Source: Spirochaetales bacterium (GTDB lineage: Bacteria; Spirochaetota; Spirochaetia; SZUA-6; RPPD01). From it: DNA of 64,000 bases. This document shows, piece by piece, positions 8,236-17,079 of this stretch. The stretch covers positions 1-64,000 of the forward strand of contig JAFGSW010000036.1 of the NCBI GenBank assembly GCA_016934415.1, in the 5' to 3' direction. The notes under the pieces are model-generated. The model was not told where the DNA came from and did no database searches. It worked only from the letters and a program-made list of their open reading frames with translations. Numbering within the stretch: the first letter of the stretch is position 1; each line of letters opens with the position of its first letter. A program made the translations under genes and the position numbers.

Positions 8236-9680
8236 CGAACGACCTCACATCCCTCACCCTCACCGAGCTCAAAGCCGGGCTGGCGGATAAAAAATTCAGC
8301 GCGGTCGAGGCGTTCCGCGCTTTCCGCAAGACATACGATGACGACCGCTCGGCCCAACCGCCGCTCAACGGCTTCGTCGAGTTTTATGCCGACAATGAAA
8401 AGCTCGCCGAGGCAGCCGACCGGAAGCTCGCCAAAAAAGAGGGCGGCGCGCTCTGCGGCCTTCCGATTGCCGTAAAGGACAACATCGCGATCGCGGGCCG
8501 GCCGGCCGAGTGCGCCTCCCGCGTCCTTTCAGGCTTCGTCCCCCCGTATTCGGCCACGGTCACGGAGCGGCTCCTGGCGCAGGGCGCCGTCCCGCTCGGC
8601 CGCACGAATATGGACGAGTTCGCCATGGGCTCCACCTGCGAGTACTCAAGCTACGGTCCGGCGCGCAATCCCGTCGACCGGACGCGCGTCACCGGCGGGA
8701 GCTCCGGCGGATCGGCCGCGGTGGTGGGCGCGCGCCAGGCGCCGGCCGCGCTCGGCTCTGACACGGGCGGATCGGTCCGGCTCCCGGCCTCGTTCTGCGG
8801 CGTGTACGGCTTCAAGCCCACCTACGGCGCGCTCTCTCGCTACGGCCTCATCGCCTACGGCTCCTCGCTCGACCAGATCGGCGTGCTCGCCCGCTCGCCC
8901 GGGGACGTCGCTTTGGTCTTCTCCCACGCGGCCGGCCTCGACCCGCGCGACAACACCTCCCGGGAGGTGGACGCCGCCGATCTCGACCCGCTTGCGCCCG
9001 AGACGCTCAAGGGCCTGCGCGTCGCCCTGCCGAAGGAGTTCACGGGCGAGGGAATCGACCCCGAAGTGCGGAAGCGGCTCGACGAGTTCAAAGCCTGGCT
9101 CGAAAAATCGGGCGCGGTCGTGAAGGAAATCTCCGTTCCCCTGCTCGAGCACGCCATCGCCGTGTACTACATCATCGCCACGGCCGAAGCCTCCTCCAAC
9201 CTGGGCCGCTACGACGGGGTCCAGTACGGCCCGCGCGCCGGGGCGGCCAACCTCATCGACATGTACTACGAAACGCGCACGCTGGGGTTCGGGAGCGAGG
9301 TGAAGCGGCGCATCTTCCTCGGCAACTACGTGCTCTCCAGCGGGTACTACGACGCCTACTACAAGAAGGCCCAGGCCGTCCGGCGCCTTCTCATGGACGA
9401 GTTCGCCCGGGTCTTCCAGGAAGCCGATTTCATCCTTTCTCCCACTTCGCCCGTGCCCGCCTTCACGCTCGGCGAAAAGCTCGACAATCCCCTCGCCATG
9501 TACCTCCTCGACGCGTACACCACCTACGCCAACCTCCTGGGCACGCCGGCGATCTCGATGCCCGCGGGTACGACCGCCGGCGGTCTGCCCGTCGGCGTCC
9601 AGCTCTCGGGTCCGGCCGGCGCGGACGCGCGCCTCCTGAAAGTAGCCCAAGCCTGGCACCGGGAAGGAGCGGCGTCATGA
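8232..9680 (+). CDS. gatA: Glutamyl-tRNA(Gln) amidotransferase subunit A
   Basis: The 482-residue amidase subunit releases ammonia from glutamine. The Ser-cisSer-Lys triad is visible: lysine K82 in GLPIAVKDN, the serines in VTGGSSGGSAAVVGA and in GSDTGGSVRLPASFCG. Length matches the family. It starts with GTG overlapping the gatC stop, and its own stop overlaps the gatB ATG, so gatCAB is translated as one coupled operon in the classical order. Its presence suggests that charged tRNA(Gln), tRNA(Asn) or both are made indirectly. Confidence 0.95.
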   Translation: MTNDLTSLTLTELKAGLADKKFSAVEAFRAFRKTYDDDRSAQPPLNGFVEFYADNEKLAEAADRKLAKKEGGALCGLPIAVKDNIAIAGRPAECASRVLSGFVPPYSATVTERLLAQGAVPLGRTNMDEFAMGSTCEYSSYGPARNPVDRTRVTGGSSGGSAAVVGARQAPAALGSDTGGSVRLPASFCGVYGFKPTYGALSRYGLIAYGSSLDQIGVLARSPGDVALVFSHAAGLDPRDNTSREVDAADLDPLAPETLKGLRVALPKEFTGEGIDPEVRKRLDEFKAWLEKSGAVVKEISVPLLEHAIAVYYIIATAEASSNLGRYDGVQYGPRAGAANLIDMYYETRTLGFGSEVKRRIFLGNYVLSSGYYDAYYKKAQAVRRLLMDEFARVFQEADFILSPTSPVPAFTLGEKLDNPLAMYLLDAYTTYANLLGTPAISMPAGTTAGGLPVGVQLSGPAGADARLLKVAQAWHREGAAS

Positions 9681-11125
9681 AGTACGACGTCGTCATCGGC
9701 TGCGAGGTCCATGTCCAGCTCGCCACCAAAAGCAAGATGTTCTGCTCCTGCCCGAACAAGTTCGGCGGGGAGCCCAACACCCGCGTCTGCCCGGTGTGCC
9801 TCGGCCTTCCCGGCAGCCTGCCGGTGCCCAACAGCGCCGCTTTGGAAATGGCGGTCAAAGCCGGCCTCGCCCTGGGCTGCTCGATCGCGCCGATCACCAA
9901 GTTCGACCGCAAGAACTACATGTACCCCGACCTGCCCAAAGCCTACCAGATCTCACAGTACGACATACCGATCGCGGTCGACGGGAAATTGTCCGTCCGG
10001 ACCGGGGAGGGCGAGCGCGAGGTCCGCATCATCCGCGCCCACCTGGAGGAGGACGCGGGCAAGAACGTGCACGCGCTCGGCGCGGACGGCCGGTCCGGCG
10101 TCGACTACAACCGCGCCGGCACCCCGCTCCTGGAGATCGTCTCCGAGCCCGACCTCCGCTCGCCCGCCGAGGCCGCCGCCTACGTGGCCTCCATCCGCGA
10201 GATCGTGCGCGCGCTCGACGTGTCCGACGGCAACATGGAGGAAGGCTCCCTCCGCTGCGACGCCAACATCAACCTCTGGGTGTACGAGGGCGGCGTGAAG
10301 CACGCCACGCCCATCGTGGAGCTGAAGAATATGAATTCGTTCAAGTCGATCCGGCAGGCGCTCGAGTACGAGGTGGAACGCCAGGCCGACGAATGGCGGG
10401 AAGCGCGGCTTACCATGGAAAAGGGAAGCAAGCGCACCCGCGGCTGGAACGAGGAGCGCGGCGTCACCGTTCTTCTCCGGGTCAAGGAAGAGGAGGCCGA
10501 TTACCGCTACTTCCCCGAGCCCGACATCCGGCCCATCGCGCTGGACCGCGAATACGTTGAAGGTCTCCGCTCCTCGCTGGCCGAGCTCCCCGAGGCCCGG
10601 CGCGAGCGCTACCGGAAGCTGGGGATTTCCGCTCAAGACGCCGAAGGGCTGGCCGCCTCTTCCGTCCTCGCCTTTTATTTCGAGAGTGTGGTCGAAGAAC
10701 AGGCCGATGCGAAAAAGGCGGCGAGTTGGATTATGGGCGAGGTGCGCAAATATCTGAACGAGAAAGGCCTGGCCGACGAGGACTATCCGGTCAAGGCGCC
10801 CGCCCTCGCCCGGCTCCTCGCGCTCATCGAGCAGGGAACGATCTCCAACACGCAGGCCAAAGTCGTGCTCGTCGCCATGGCCGATTCCGGGAAGAGCGCC
10901 GACGACATCGTCCGCGAGCAAGGTCTGGCCCAGATCTCGGGCGAGGCCGCCCTCCTCGAGTTCGTGGAAAAGGCGTTAATAGAAAATCCCGATTCGGCGG
11001 CCAACTACCGGGCCGGAAAGGAAAAAGCGCTCGGCCATCTCATGGGCCAGGTGATGAAACTCTCCCGCGGCAAGGCCAATCCGCAGGAAGTGGAAAAGCT
11101 GCTGAAGAAGAGGTTGAGCGAATAG
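9677..11125 (+). CDS. gatB: Aspartyl/glutamyl-tRNA amidotransferase subunit B
   Basis: GatB binds the mischarged tRNA and transfers ammonia to it. The 482-residue protein has the catalytic cradle (EVHVQLATKSKMFCSCPNKF with zinc-ligand-like cysteines, RVCPVCLGLPG, YMYPDLPKAYQISQYD), the SLRCDANI and VELKNMNSF motifs, DYRYFPEPD, and the C-terminal YqeY-like helical tail that holds tRNA (from ~residue 410). It ends the gatCAB operon; a palindromic repeat follows 25 bases later. Confidence 0.95.
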   Translation: MKYDVVIGCEVHVQLATKSKMFCSCPNKFGGEPNTRVCPVCLGLPGSLPVPNSAALEMAVKAGLALGCSIAPITKFDRKNYMYPDLPKAYQISQYDIPIAVDGKLSVRTGEGEREVRIIRAHLEEDAGKNVHALGADGRSGVDYNRAGTPLLEIVSEPDLRSPAEAAAYVASIREIVRALDVSDGNMEEGSLRCDANINLWVYEGGVKHATPIVELKNMNSFKSIRQALEYEVERQADEWREARLTMEKGSKRTRGWNEERGVTVLLRVKEEEADYRYFPEPDIRPIALDREYVEGLRSSLAELPEARRERYRKLGISAQDAEGLAASSVLAFYFESVVEEQADAKKAASWIMGEVRKYLNEKGLADEDYPVKAPALARLLALIEQGTISNTQAKVVLVAMADSGKSADDIVREQGLAQISGEAALLEFVEKALIENPDSAANYRAGKEKALGHLMGQVMKLSRGKANPQEVEKLLKKRLSE

Positions 11126-11150
11126 GCTTGACTGCCGGCTTGATTCAGGG

Positions 11151-11288
11151 GAGGACACGGAGAACACGGAGTGAAGAGGAGAGCACAGAGAAGGAAAATA
11201 AAAAAGAAGAAATGGAATTCATGTTATCCCTCCATTTTCTCATCTATTCTTTCTTCTCCGTTCTCTCCGTGTTCTCTGTGTCCGTCCG
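11151..11288. repeat. Dispersed imperfect palindrome, copy A
   Basis: The left arm GAGGACACGGAGAACACGGA and the right arm, whose complement reads GGACACAGAGAACACGGAGA, form long near-perfect inverted repeats about 60 bases each with an A/T-rich centre. A similar element lies at 48371-48513 and a more diverged one at 61109-61300. All three are intergenic. It is MITE-like in form, but no coding element or clear target-site duplication is visible. Confidence 0.65.
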
Positions 11289-11315
11289 AAGTGAAGTAAT
11301 AAAAGAGGATCCCCA

Positions 11316-12107
11316 GTGGAAGACCTTTTCTCCCAAATACCGATCATCAAGCGCGCCCGCGGTTACAGGCTCTACGCCTTCTCCGGCAAACGATATCTCG
11401 ACCTGTGGCTGAGTGACGGACATAATTTCCTCGGGCACAAACCCCAGGGATTCGTCAACTATCTGAAACAGGCGGCCGAGAGGGGCGCGATCGCCGACCT
11501 GCCGTCGCTCTACACCCGCAGGTTCGTGAACGCTTTGCGATCACATTTTCCGGACTGCCAATCGTTTCTCATCGCCCCGACTCTTCCCGCCCTCATGAAA
11601 TCGGCCTCCCGGGCGCTCGGCCGGACTCTTTCCTGCGGCGATATATTCGATCCGCTCGTTCCGGGCGAGGGAACGCCGGGACCGATCTCGGTCTGGCGTC
11701 CCTTCTGCGCCGACAATATCGACTCCGACCTCGTCCTGCCGATCGTCCCCACGGGGTTCGGGCCGGTCCTGTTCGCGCTTTGCTCCCGGCAACCCCTGCC
11801 CGAGGTCGATTTTCCCCCGGCATCGGCGCTGATCCTGGCCGGGGCCGCCCAGCGGCTGGGGAGCCTGAAGGATCTCGCCTTGCCCGAATGGTACGCGCCC
11901 GATCTTTTCGCCGCGGCTCCGCACTTCACGCAGCACGGTCTTTACCTCGTGCCCCGCGGCCCGGCCGCCGCCTACCCGGCCCTCTTCCGCCGCTTCCTTG
12001 AGGCGGGCCTGGTGCTGTCGCCGCGGCCGGGAGAGCCGAGCATCCTGCCCCTCGAGCTTTCACCGGGTGAATTGAAGCTGCTGTTAAAAATTTTCCGCGG
12101 CGACTAA
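11316..12107 (+). CDS. Shrunken class-III-aminotransferase-like protein
   Basis: The 263-residue product begins like a class III aminotransferase: RARGYRLYAFSGKRYLDLWL, then GHNFLGHKPQGFVNYLKQA, LPSLYTRRFVNALRSHFPDC. The large PLP-binding domain with its catalytic lysine box is not recognisable; the chain passes quickly to a C-terminal small-domain-like part (QHGLYLVPRGPAAAYPALFRRF, GLVLSPRPGEPSILPLE). The usual length is ~430. It reads cleanly from GTG at 11316 (AGAGGA upstream) to the stop with no frameshift, so it looks like a maintained, probably non-catalytic paralogue. Function unknown. Confidence 0.55.
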   Translation: MEDLFSQIPIIKRARGYRLYAFSGKRYLDLWLSDGHNFLGHKPQGFVNYLKQAAERGAIADLPSLYTRRFVNALRSHFPDCQSFLIAPTLPALMKSASRALGRTLSCGDIFDPLVPGEGTPGPISVWRPFCADNIDSDLVLPIVPTGFGPVLFALCSRQPLPEVDFPPASALILAGAAQRLGSLKDLALPEWYAPDLFAAAPHFTQHGLYLVPRGPAAAYPALFRRFLEAGLVLSPRPGEPSILPLELSPGELKLLLKIFRGD

Positions 12108-12172
12108 AAGCGCTCTTCTCTATTGAACAACCTCGTCATTTTGGATATGACAGATGAAGAAGGAGCGCGCTG

Positions 12173-12472
12173 ATGGTTGACTACTCGCTCGTCTATTACC
12201 TCGTCCGCGCCGGTCTGGGCGCCGTCGGTTCGGTGTGCGCCATTCTCTTCTGGCCCCGCAACCGGGACGCGGCCTGGGTGCTCGTCATCCTGGGGACGCT
12301 CGTCCTCTACCTCTCGCTGGTGTTCGAGCTGCTCGTCAAGATCAAGCTCCTGGTGCCAGAGAATTTCATCGTCTTCGGGTTTCCAACCTTCGAGATCGTC
12401 GCGCTCGTCTTGAGCGCCTCGCCCTTCGCCTTCTTCGCCGTCGCGTTCGTGATCATGATCGCCCGAAAGTGA
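12173..12472 (+). CDS. Small membrane protein, three helices
   Basis: The 99-residue protein has three hydrophobic segments (about residues 6-26, 34-55 and 68-95) separated by short charged turns (WPRNRD, KIKLLVPEN). AAGAAGGAGCG precedes the ATG. The GNAT gene begins two bases after its stop, so the two are probably co-transcribed. No family recognised. Confidence 0.6.
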   Translation: MVDYSLVYYLVRAGLGAVGSVCAILFWPRNRDAAWVLVILGTLVLYLSLVFELLVKIKLLVPENFIVFGFPTFEIVALVLSASPFAFFAVAFVIMIARK

Positions 12473-12473
12473 T

Positions 12474-12968
12474 ATGGAATTTCGTGAAGTTACGGGCGAG
12501 CTCGAGATCGAAACCTGCGCCGAGGTGATCCGGAAATCGTTCCGGACCGTGGCCGATGAATTCGGCCTCACCGAGGAGAACGCGCCTACCAATCCCGCCT
12601 TTCTCACCGTGGAAAAATTGAGACAGGCGATCGCCAAGCCCGTCCGCTTCTTCGGCTTGTTCGATGGGACCCGGCAGGTCGGCTGCGTGGCCCTCGAACG
12701 ATCCCACGACGAAGCCGGCGTCTTTTTCCTGGAACGGCTTTCCGTGGTGCCCGAGGAGCGCCGCAATGGATACGGCGCCGCCCTCATGGATCACGCCTGC
12801 CGCGAGGCGAAAAAAGCCGGGGCCGAAAAGATAAAAATCGGCATTATCGACGAAAACCGCGTGCTCAAGCGCTGGTATCTCGATTACGGGTTCACTGAAA
12901 CGGGAACGAAGACTTTCGCCCATCTGCCTTTCACGGTCTGCTTTATGGAAAAAAATATCGCCTCTTAG
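12474..12968 (+). CDS. GNAT-family N-acetyltransferase
   Basis: The 164-residue protein has the GNAT fold signature: a beta strand FFLERLSVVPEERRNGYGAALMDHA containing the acetyl-CoA loop (RRNGYG, the RxxGxG/A motif A), then the KKAGAEKIKIGIIDEN strand and the LKRWYLDYGFTETGT motif B, where a tyrosine often acts as general acid. The acceptor amine is unknown. It follows the small membrane protein by one base. Confidence 0.8.
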   Translation: MEFREVTGELEIETCAEVIRKSFRTVADEFGLTEENAPTNPAFLTVEKLRQAIAKPVRFFGLFDGTRQVGCVALERSHDEAGVFFLERLSVVPEERRNGYGAALMDHACREAKKAGAEKIKIGIIDENRVLKRWYLDYGFTETGTKTFAHLPFTVCFMEKNIAS

Positions 12969-12983
12969 GTTCATATCTAGTCA

Positions 12984-13850
12984 TCACATCAGCCAGGACG
13001 CCCTGATTTGATTGCGAACGGGATACCGAAGGAAGCGGTGCGCGGGATACCCCAAGGTCATCACCCCGGCAAGCAGCCGGCCCTTGGGGACGCCGAGCCG
13101 CTCCGCCGCTTTTTGGTTTTTCGACACGGCCAGCATGGCGAATCCGATCCAGCAGGTTCCCAAACCGATCGAGTGGGCGGCCAGCATGCCGTACGTCAAC
13201 GCGATCGAGGGATCGACGTAGGCCAATCCGCCCAAGGCGGGGACATGGGCGACCACGAGGACCGGCGCATTGTAAAAGATGGGGTCGCCGCCGGCTTCGT
13301 ATTCCCGAACCATTTCCTCGATGCCCAACGCGGTTCCTGGATCCGACATTATTTCATGCATCGCCCGTCCCACGAACGGGCGGAGGACGGCGTGAAATCG
13401 CATGATTTTCCTGAAGCCGCGGAGGAAGGCGATGGTGGTTTCCTTGAGCATTTGAATGTGATCGCGGTTTTTTATGACGACGTATTCGCAGGTCTGGGCG
13501 TTATGGCCGCTCGGCGCGAAACGCATCACCTCGAGGATTTTTTCGATCTCCCCCTTCGGAACGCCGGTATCCGAATACCGGCGCACGGACCGCCGGCCGA
13601 GGAGCAGACTCTTCGTCGCCTCGTAATCCGGATCCGCACCGCTTCTTTCCGGCGCTTTTTCCGCCGCATCGTACATGATGGCGTCGGCGGGACAGACCGC
13701 GACGCAGTGTCCGCACGCCGTGCACCAGCCGTGCCGATCGGCGTGACGCACCCGGCCGTTTTCGGACTTTGTATACAAGTGGGCCACGCATTCCACCGCG
13801 CACAGTCCGCAGCCGGTGCATTTTTTTTCGTCGATGCCTTTGATTTTCAT
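12984..13850 (-). CDS. Ferredoxin-nitroreductase fusion protein
   Basis: The 288-residue protein joins two domains. An N-terminal 2[4Fe-4S] ferredoxin has CTGCGLCAVECVA (~residues 12-24) and CTACGHCVAVCPADAI (~44-59). A FMN nitroreductase fold follows from ~residue 85 (LLLGRRSVRRYSD, RFAPSGHNAQTCEYVV, GLGTCWIGF). Such fusions reduce unknown quinone-, nitro- or enone-type substrates with ferredoxin electrons. The start at 13850 is set by GGAGGTACGA just upstream; the earlier ATG at 13862 would place that site inside the gene. A TetR operator lies 26 bases upstream, with tetR next, so it is almost certainly regulated by that repressor. Confidence 0.85.
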   Translation of the reverse strand: MKIKGIDEKKCTGCGLCAVECVAHLYTKSENGRVRHADRHGWCTACGHCVAVCPADAIMYDAAEKAPERSGADPDYEATKSLLLGRRSVRRYSDTGVPKGEIEKILEVMRFAPSGHNAQTCEYVVIKNRDHIQMLKETTIAFLRGFRKIMRFHAVLRPFVGRAMHEIMSDPGTALGIEEMVREYEAGGDPIFYNAPVLVVAHVPALGGLAYVDPSIALTYGMLAAHSIGLGTCWIGFAMLAVSKNQKAAERLGVPKGRLLAGVMTLGYPAHRFLRYPVRNQIRASWLM

Positions 13851-13875
13851 TCGTACCTCCATAATAATGATTCAA

Positions 13876-13895
13876 TTAACTAGCTATTTAGTTAA
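13876..13895. promoter_or_regulatory. TetR operator upstream of nitroreductase gene
   Basis: TTAACTAGCTATTTAGTTAA is an inverted repeat (TTAACTA, TAGTTAA) located between the tetR stop and the nitroreductase start. It matches the site at 14560-14579 at 17 of 20 positions. Confidence 0.7.
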
Positions 13896-13913
13896 TTATT
13901 AACCTAAAAAAAA

Positions 13914-14546
13914 TCACCGCTTTTTACCTTTTCTGTTCGCGTGATACTGCTCGTGCGTGTGCTGCATCGCATAATCGAAGCATTCCTTCAGCGCCCTTTC
14001 ACTCATCTTGAAGTGTCGGCACCATTTATCCTTCAACACGATGTATGTGACGAACGGCATCACGCCCGTGAAAAATTCCGTGACGACCATCCGTTGCCTC
14101 TCTTTTTCCGAAATTTTCACGCGCTCTTCGATCCCTTGTATCCTTGTATCATGCTCGCTCCCCTCCAGGTCGACCAACCTGAACAAAGGGGTATCCTTTT
14201 CATCTCCCTTGAGTGATTCCATGACCAGAATTTTAAGAATGTCCCCGTTCGCCTCCAGGTAACCGGCATACTCCGCCTCGAACAGACGCTTGTTTTCCTC
14301 GGCGTCTTCCGAGAAACCGCCCCGCTCCACGAAACGTAAAAGCAAATCCGTCGATTCCCTGAAGAATTTCTGATATAATTCCTTGAGTATCGCTTCCTTG
14401 CTCTTGAAATAATAATAAATCAGCGCCTTGTTTACGTGCGCCTTCCCGGCGATCTCATCCATGCGCGCCCCGCTGTATCCTTTTTCGGCAAACACCTTGG
14501 AGGCCGAATCGAGGATTCGAATTTTGGATTCTTCGGATTTATCCAT
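13914..14546 (-). CDS. TetR-family transcriptional repressor
   Basis: The 210-residue protein has a canonical TetR N-terminal DNA-binding domain: IRILDSASKVFAEKGYSGAR, MDEIAGKAHVNKALIYYYFK (helix-turn-helix, residues ~28-50) and SKEAILKELYQKFF. The C-terminal ligand domain is not assigned to a subfamily. AGGAAGG precedes the ATG. Its own start and the downstream nitroreductase each carry one copy of the same 20-base inverted repeat, which implies autoregulation plus control of the nitroreductase. The ligand may be the nitroreductase substrate (inference). Confidence 0.88.
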   Translation of the reverse strand: MDKSEESKIRILDSASKVFAEKGYSGARMDEIAGKAHVNKALIYYYFKSKEAILKELYQKFFRESTDLLLRFVERGGFSEDAEENKRLFEAEYAGYLEANGDILKILVMESLKGDEKDTPLFRLVDLEGSEHDTRIQGIEERVKISEKERQRMVVTEFFTGVMPFVTYIVLKDKWCRHFKMSERALKECFDYAMQHTHEQYHANRKGKKR

Positions 14547-14559
14547 GCCTTCCTGACTA

Positions 14560-14579
14560 TTGACTAACCATTTAGTTAA
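14560..14579. promoter_or_regulatory. TetR operator upstream of tetR
   Basis: TTGACTAACCATTTAGTTAA lies 14 bases before the tetR ATG. It shares TTRACTARCYATTTAGTTAA with the site before the nitroreductase. TTGACT may also serve as a -35 element, so bound repressor would block the promoter. Confidence 0.7.
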
Positions 14580-14702
14580 AATAAATCATTCACAGCTCTT
14601 TTTGTCAATAGAAAAACGATAATCATTGAAATATTATCCCTCCCTGAAATCCGGAAAATGGATTCTTGAGTGCGGGCCGGGCTTCCGCTATATTTATCCA
14701 TC

Positions 14703-16934
14703 ATGCCCCCGAATAAACCGGAGCTCCTGGCGCCGGCCGGCAATTTCATGGCCGCCTGGTACGCGTTCGCCGCCGGGGCGGACGCGGTGTACGTCGGGCT
14801 GCGGCGCTTCTCGGCGCGCGCTTCGGCCCAGAATTTCAGTTCCCTCGAACTCGCGAAGCTGAAAGCCGTCGCCGTCGAAAAAAACAGGAAGATCTACACG
14901 GCCCTCAACACCGTCATCCGGGAAGCGGAGACGGACGATTTCATTTCCGCCCTCGCCGAGTGCGAACGGCTCGGCGTCGACGGGATTCTGGTGCAGGACG
15001 CGGGAGCGCTCGCCGTCGCGAGGGAGCACTTCCCCGGCCTCCCCGTCCACGCCTCGACCCAGATGGCGCTCGGTAACTCGCTCGGGCTGGCCGAGGCGGA
15101 GTGCCTCGGCATCCGGCGGGTCGTTCTGCCCCGGGAGACCTCCTTCGAAGAAGTGAAGGCCCTGCGCGCCCGTTTTCCGGACCTCGAGCTCGAGGTGTTC
15201 ATCCACGGCGCGCTCTGCTATTCGTACTCGGGGCTTTGCCTCGCCTCAGGGCTCATGGGCGGCGGCTCGGGGAACCGCGGCGCGTGCGCCCAGGTCTGCC
15301 GACTCAAATTCTCGGGAGACAAGGGCGGGGGACACATCCTCTCCTGCAGAGACCTCTTCTCGGGTCCCGACGCGCGCCGCCTGGCCGAGATCGGCGTGGA
15401 CAGCCTCAAGATCGAGGGCCGGCTCAAACCGGCCTCCTACGTCTACCACACCGTCCGCCTCTATCGGTTCATCCTCGACCATCCCCGGCCGGAGAACGAG
15501 CCCGGCTACCGGGAGCTTCTCGAAAAAAGCGGCTTCGTCTTCGCCCGCGAGCGGACGAAAGGCCGCCTGTTCGGGGGAATGAAAGAGCGGCTCATCACCC
15601 GGCGCTACGAACGGAGTGTCGGGTTTCCGGCCGGCCGGGTGGAGCGAACCGCCCCGGACTCGTTCTCCTTCACGGCCTCAATCCCGATCGCCCTCGGCGA
15701 CGTGCTCCAGGTGTTTCTCGACGAGCGCGAGCGCTCACCCTACAAGCTGCCGGTCCGCGGTCTGCTCTCGGGCGGGAAAAAAGCGCCCATCGCGGGCCGG
15801 GGGGATTTTGTGACCGTCGCAAGCGAAAAAATCCCCGCCCTCGGGCAGGAAATCACGAAAGTCTACTCAAAAAACAACGAGCTGCCGGGAGTGCGACACG
15901 ATCGGTTCGCTCCGTATCGAAAAAAACTCCCCGTGCGTATCGTTCTCTTTTCGGACGCGCCGAACACGATGCGCATGGAAACGAATATCGACGGCCGTTC
16001 ATTATCGTTCGTTCATCCCTGCGCTTATAATAAATCGGAGCGGCCGGAAGGCACGGTACGCCGCGTCCGGGGCGCGTTCGAGGCGGCCGAAGATCCGCTC
16101 TTCAAGCCGGAGGTGGAGGAAATCCGATGTGAAGGATCCGTCGGGGGTCGCGCTCCGGGCAGCCGCCAGCTGAAAATGATCAGGGACGATTTCCTCCGCC
16201 GCGCGGCCGAGGCCGTATCGAAACGGGAGGCTGAGCGGCGGGCGTCTATCCACGCCGCCGACCGGGCCGCCGGCGCCGGACGAGCGTTCCCGCCGATCGA
16301 CGGGATCCGCGAGTTTATCCGCGACCGCGCCAATCTCAATCCCCGGGTTTCGCCGCGCGGACTGATCCCGTTTCATACAGGCGGCCGGCTTGAGATCGAT
16401 TCGCTCGCGCGCACGGGGAATTTCGTCTTCATCCCGCTTCATCCCGCGGTCGGCGACGGCGATCGCGAGTATTACGAGGAAATCGATCGATTCATCCGAG
16501 ACCATCCCGAGTCGACCGTTTTCCTCGGCGTCAACAACCTCCATCACCTGGGCCCCGTCAGGGAATGGGAGACGCGCGCAAACGTCTTTTCCTTCACCGA
16601 CTTCTTCTTTTACCTGGCCAATGCGGCGGCGGTTCGTTTCGTGCTGCGCGGGCTTTCCAAAATCGCGTTCGGCTATTATTGGATTGAAGGGACGGAGGCT
16701 GATCGCGTCTCCCTGGAACGCCTCTCGGGCTTCCCCCTTTTCGGCGCGGGGAACGCGTTCAGGCCCCCTTATTTTCTGCACCGGGGGGATCCGGAGGTCG
16801 GGGTTCTCGGCTTCGATCGGGATGAAACGACCGGGGAGAAGACTTTTGGATTCGAATACGAAAAATATCGCTTCGAGGCGGTGACGAAGAAGGGATTCAC
16901 CTATATTTTCCCCGTTCCTTTTGCCTTCCCTTGA
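14703..16934 (+). CDS. U32-family protein (RlhA/TrhP-like)
   Basis: The 743-residue protein opens with the U32 signature KPELLAPAGNFMAAWYAFAA and AGADAVYVGLRRFSAR. It carries the conserved Cys-containing motif (EVFIHGALCYSYSGLC, NRGACAQVCR) and DSLKIEGRLKPASYVY. U32 members such as RlhA and TrhP are prephenate-dependent RNA hydroxylation factors in E. coli; older names call them peptidases. The length and a long C-terminal extension after ~residue 430 resemble RlhA-type proteins. I chose the ATG at 14703 because family similarity begins right after it; an in-frame GTG at 14670 is less likely. Which RNA it acts on is unknown. Confidence 0.82.
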   Translation: MPPNKPELLAPAGNFMAAWYAFAAGADAVYVGLRRFSARASAQNFSSLELAKLKAVAVEKNRKIYTALNTVIREAETDDFISALAECERLGVDGILVQDAGALAVAREHFPGLPVHASTQMALGNSLGLAEAECLGIRRVVLPRETSFEEVKALRARFPDLELEVFIHGALCYSYSGLCLASGLMGGGSGNRGACAQVCRLKFSGDKGGGHILSCRDLFSGPDARRLAEIGVDSLKIEGRLKPASYVYHTVRLYRFILDHPRPENEPGYRELLEKSGFVFARERTKGRLFGGMKERLITRRYERSVGFPAGRVERTAPDSFSFTASIPIALGDVLQVFLDERERSPYKLPVRGLLSGGKKAPIAGRGDFVTVASEKIPALGQEITKVYSKNNELPGVRHDRFAPYRKKLPVRIVLFSDAPNTMRMETNIDGRSLSFVHPCAYNKSERPEGTVRRVRGAFEAAEDPLFKPEVEEIRCEGSVGGRAPGSRQLKMIRDDFLRRAAEAVSKREAERRASIHAADRAAGAGRAFPPIDGIREFIRDRANLNPRVSPRGLIPFHTGGRLEIDSLARTGNFVFIPLHPAVGDGDREYYEEIDRFIRDHPESTVFLGVNNLHHLGPVREWETRANVFSFTDFFFYLANAAAVRFVLRGLSKIAFGYYWIEGTEADRVSLERLSGFPLFGAGNAFRPPYFLHRGDPEVGVLGFDRDETTGEKTFGFEYEKYRFEAVTKKGFTYIFPVPFAFP

Positions 16935-16959
16935 CAAAAGCGGTATTATTCTACATAGT
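16931..16959 (+). promoter_or_regulatory. Promoter of the tRNA operon
   Basis: A perfect TTGACA, a 17-base spacer and CATAGT (four of six) overlap the U32 stop codon. It is well placed to transcribe the structured leader and the five tRNA genes. Confidence 0.6.
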
Positions 16960-16989
16960 ATAAAGCCGCCGTCCCGAGCGTGAGTGAGG

Positions 16990-17079
16990 GCAGCCGTAAT
17001 CCCAAATCTTTCAAGAATTCCTTATCAGGTGATGGAAACCCGTCGAGAGTAAGGTCATCGACGTGTAAGATTTGGCTGC
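16990..17079 (+). ncRNA. Structured leader or small RNA before tRNA-His
   Basis: The ends can pair: GCAGCC (16990-16995) and AAATCTT (17004-17010) are complementary to AAGATTTGGCTGC (17067-17079), with an 8-base bulge. Inside, CGTCGA (17041-17046) pairs with TCGACG (17058-17063). It lies between a strong promoter and tRNA-His and has no coding frame. It does not look like 4.5S, 6S or tmRNA. It may be a processed tRNA leader or an independent small RNA. Confidence 0.4.

Noticed and set aside
8646..9659. 337-residue minus-strand frame opposite gatA
   Set aside because: Arg/Gly/Val-rich shadow of a conserved gene, with no independent features.
16990..17079. SRP 4.5S RNA or 6S RNA
   Set aside because: The tetraloop/GGAAGCAGC-type core of SRP RNA and the open-bubble shape of 6S RNA are absent.
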